53,492 bases of DNA from Aristophania vespae. Lineage in GTDB: Bacteria > Pseudomonadota > Alphaproteobacteria > Acetobacterales > Acetobacteraceae. The stretch's first letter is position 1, and the number at the start of each line of letters is the position of its first letter. Location of the stretch: positions 1 through 53,492 of the forward strand of contig NZ_CP047653.1 in assembly GCF_009906835.1 (NCBI RefSeq). The letters are read 5' to 3'. A program made the translations under genes and the position numbers. Positions 52,536-53,492 of the stretch are shown here, piece after piece. The notes beneath the pieces were generated by a model. The model was not told the origin of the DNA. It was given only the letters and a program-made list of their open reading frames with translations, and searched no databases.

Positions 52536-53492
52536 TTAAATGTAGTTAGCTAAAGTTAGGTTTTTCATTTTATTAATGAGAAGAAAAGATGCTTCTAACT
52601 GAACTTTTAAATCGTTTGTTTTAATTGATAGAGCTCCCATATCAGGTTGTATAGTATCACCCATATATGTAGTGAGCATTGTACCAACGCTTTGTAGGGT
52701 TCCCTGCTGAGCTTTAAGGTCATTTTGATGGGCGCCGTTAGTTGTTTCTAAATTTACCAACTTGTTAGCTGTATCTTTTACCGAGCGTTGCAGTTTATTA
52801 ACAAGTTTAGAAACCCCTGGTGAGGCTAATGTTTTATCAGAGAGGCTAGCAACAATCATCATATCACGCATCAGATCTCTAATAGGTGAGCCAGTTGTTG
52901 TATCATCTGATGCTTGATCACCTTCTGTCGCTACAACGCCAGTGGTCGTAGATTGTGCGTTATCTCCAATAATGACAGATTTTCTTAATGAAGATGCCTC
53001 TTTTGCTGAAACTGAAATAGACTGATTGAAAACAGTTAAATCAGAGGAATTGTCTGCTGCAGCCTTTGTTGCCGCAGCAATAACCTCTGAAACGTTGTCG
53101 TCTGTTAAATTATTCACATAATCGGCAATAGTTTTGGCAAGTTTACTGTCAGCCAGACTTTCAGTGCTTGGAATGGTTTTTGCTCGCTCGTTAGCACCAG
53201 AAAAAATATAACCAACACCATCTGTGGCATTAAGAGCTTGTTTTAATATATCTAAACCAGAGCGTGCTGTAACAGCCGTCCCATGAGCCGAACCTGAACC
53301 CGTATCAGATATCGTCTGCATCTGAATTAACATTTTATTAAGGTTTTGAGCCAGGTCAGTTAGCTGTTTTAGAGAGTTAGCAGAAACTGAAAGTCTATTT
53401 TGCACAGAAGAAATATTAGCCTGATACCCTTTAATAGCATCCATTTTAGGACTTAATTTTAAAGCAATATCTCTTTTATCACCTAGACCCGC
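52536..53492 (-). CDS. flgL: FlgL hook-filament junction protein, main part (starts at 132)
   Basis: This is the bulk of FlgL. From base 53492 the frame reads AGLGDKRDIALKLSPKMDAIKGYQANISSVQNRLS, the usual N-terminal helix continuation. It ends with the C-terminal helix (LKVQLEASFLLINKMKNLTLANYI). A start at ATG 53444 would lack the N-terminal 60 residues; joined with 132-1 the protein is 362 residues, a normal length. It contains SGANERAKTIPS, and a Ser/Thr-rich outer part. It converges with the TPR-GT gene. Confidence 0.9.
   Translation of the reverse strand, partial: AGLGDKRDIALKLSPKMDAIKGYQANISSVQNRLSVSANSLKQLTDLAQNLNKMLIQMQTISDTGSGSAHGTAVTARSGLDILKQALNATDGVGYIFSGANERAKTIPSTESLADSKLAKTIADYVNNLTDDNVSEVIAAATKAAADNSSDLTVFNQSISVSAKEASSLRKSVIIGDNAQSTTTGVVATEGDQASDDTTTGSPIRDLMRDMMIVASLSDKTLASPGVSKLVNKLQRSVKDTANKLVNLETTNGAHQNDLKAQQGTLQSVGTMLTTYMGDTIQPDMGALSIKTNDLKVQLEASFLLINKMKNLTLANYI

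Overview
The window reads as a complete circular plasmid of about 53.5 kb that carries nearly a whole flagellum. The evidence for a circle is that flgL is cut by the window edges. Its first 44 codons (minus strand, 132 to 1) end exactly at base 1, and the reading frame resumes without loss at base 53492 and runs to the stop at 52536, giving one 362-residue FlgL. A RepA replication gene with iterons and DnaA boxes, a parAB pair with a repeated palindrome that is a good parS candidate, and a serine resolvase with a res-like site also mark a stable plasmid. I see no transfer genes. The RepA type, the flagellar gene set (FlaF, DUF1217, DUF6468, MotE-like proteins) and the AT-rich composition suggest a low-GC member of the Acetobacteraceae (Alphaproteobacteria), such as a Commensalibacter-like insect or plant associate. 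The genus is an inference.

Layout. 1-2612 (minus): flgL start, flgK, flgF. 2873-7175: flgG, flgA, flgH, a bactofilin-like gene, a motE-like gene and a small lipoprotein. 7386-12321: fliF, fliG, fliH, fliN, fliO, fliP. 12349-15458 (minus): flhA and an FlhF-like GTPase. 15662-19166: a TPR-glycosyltransferase and two tandem family 2 glycosyltransferases. 19168-20016 (minus): a lytic transglycosylase. 20172-22254: flgI, a frameshifted flgJ, and an FlgN-like chaperone. 22275-22742 (minus): a lipoprotein of unknown role. 22967-25913: a DUF1217 protein, fliI, fliJ. 26096-31841: a glycosyltransferase, motB, motA, fliK, flgD, flaF. 31854-36805 (minus): a proline-rich secreted protein, flgE, flhB, fliR, fliQ, fliE. 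37244-41459: a TPR gene split by an apparent frameshift, flgB, flgC, a second motE-like gene. 41460-46513: resolvase, res, origin, repA, parB, parA, parS. 46514-52485: a CtrA-type regulator with a degenerate receiver, fliL, fliM, a DUF6468 gene, flagellin and a second TPR-glycosyltransferase, then back to flgL.

Together the genes give the export gate and ATPase, MS and C rings, rod, P and L rings, hook, junction proteins, flagellin, stator, a probable flagellin-glycosylation set and one regulator. I did not find fliD, fliS, flbT, fliA, flgM, rpoN or any chemotaxis gene, so these would have to be chromosomal or absent. Two flagellar genes (flgJ and the TPR gene) each look one base short at a homopolymer. 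This could be real decay, slippage or sequencing error.
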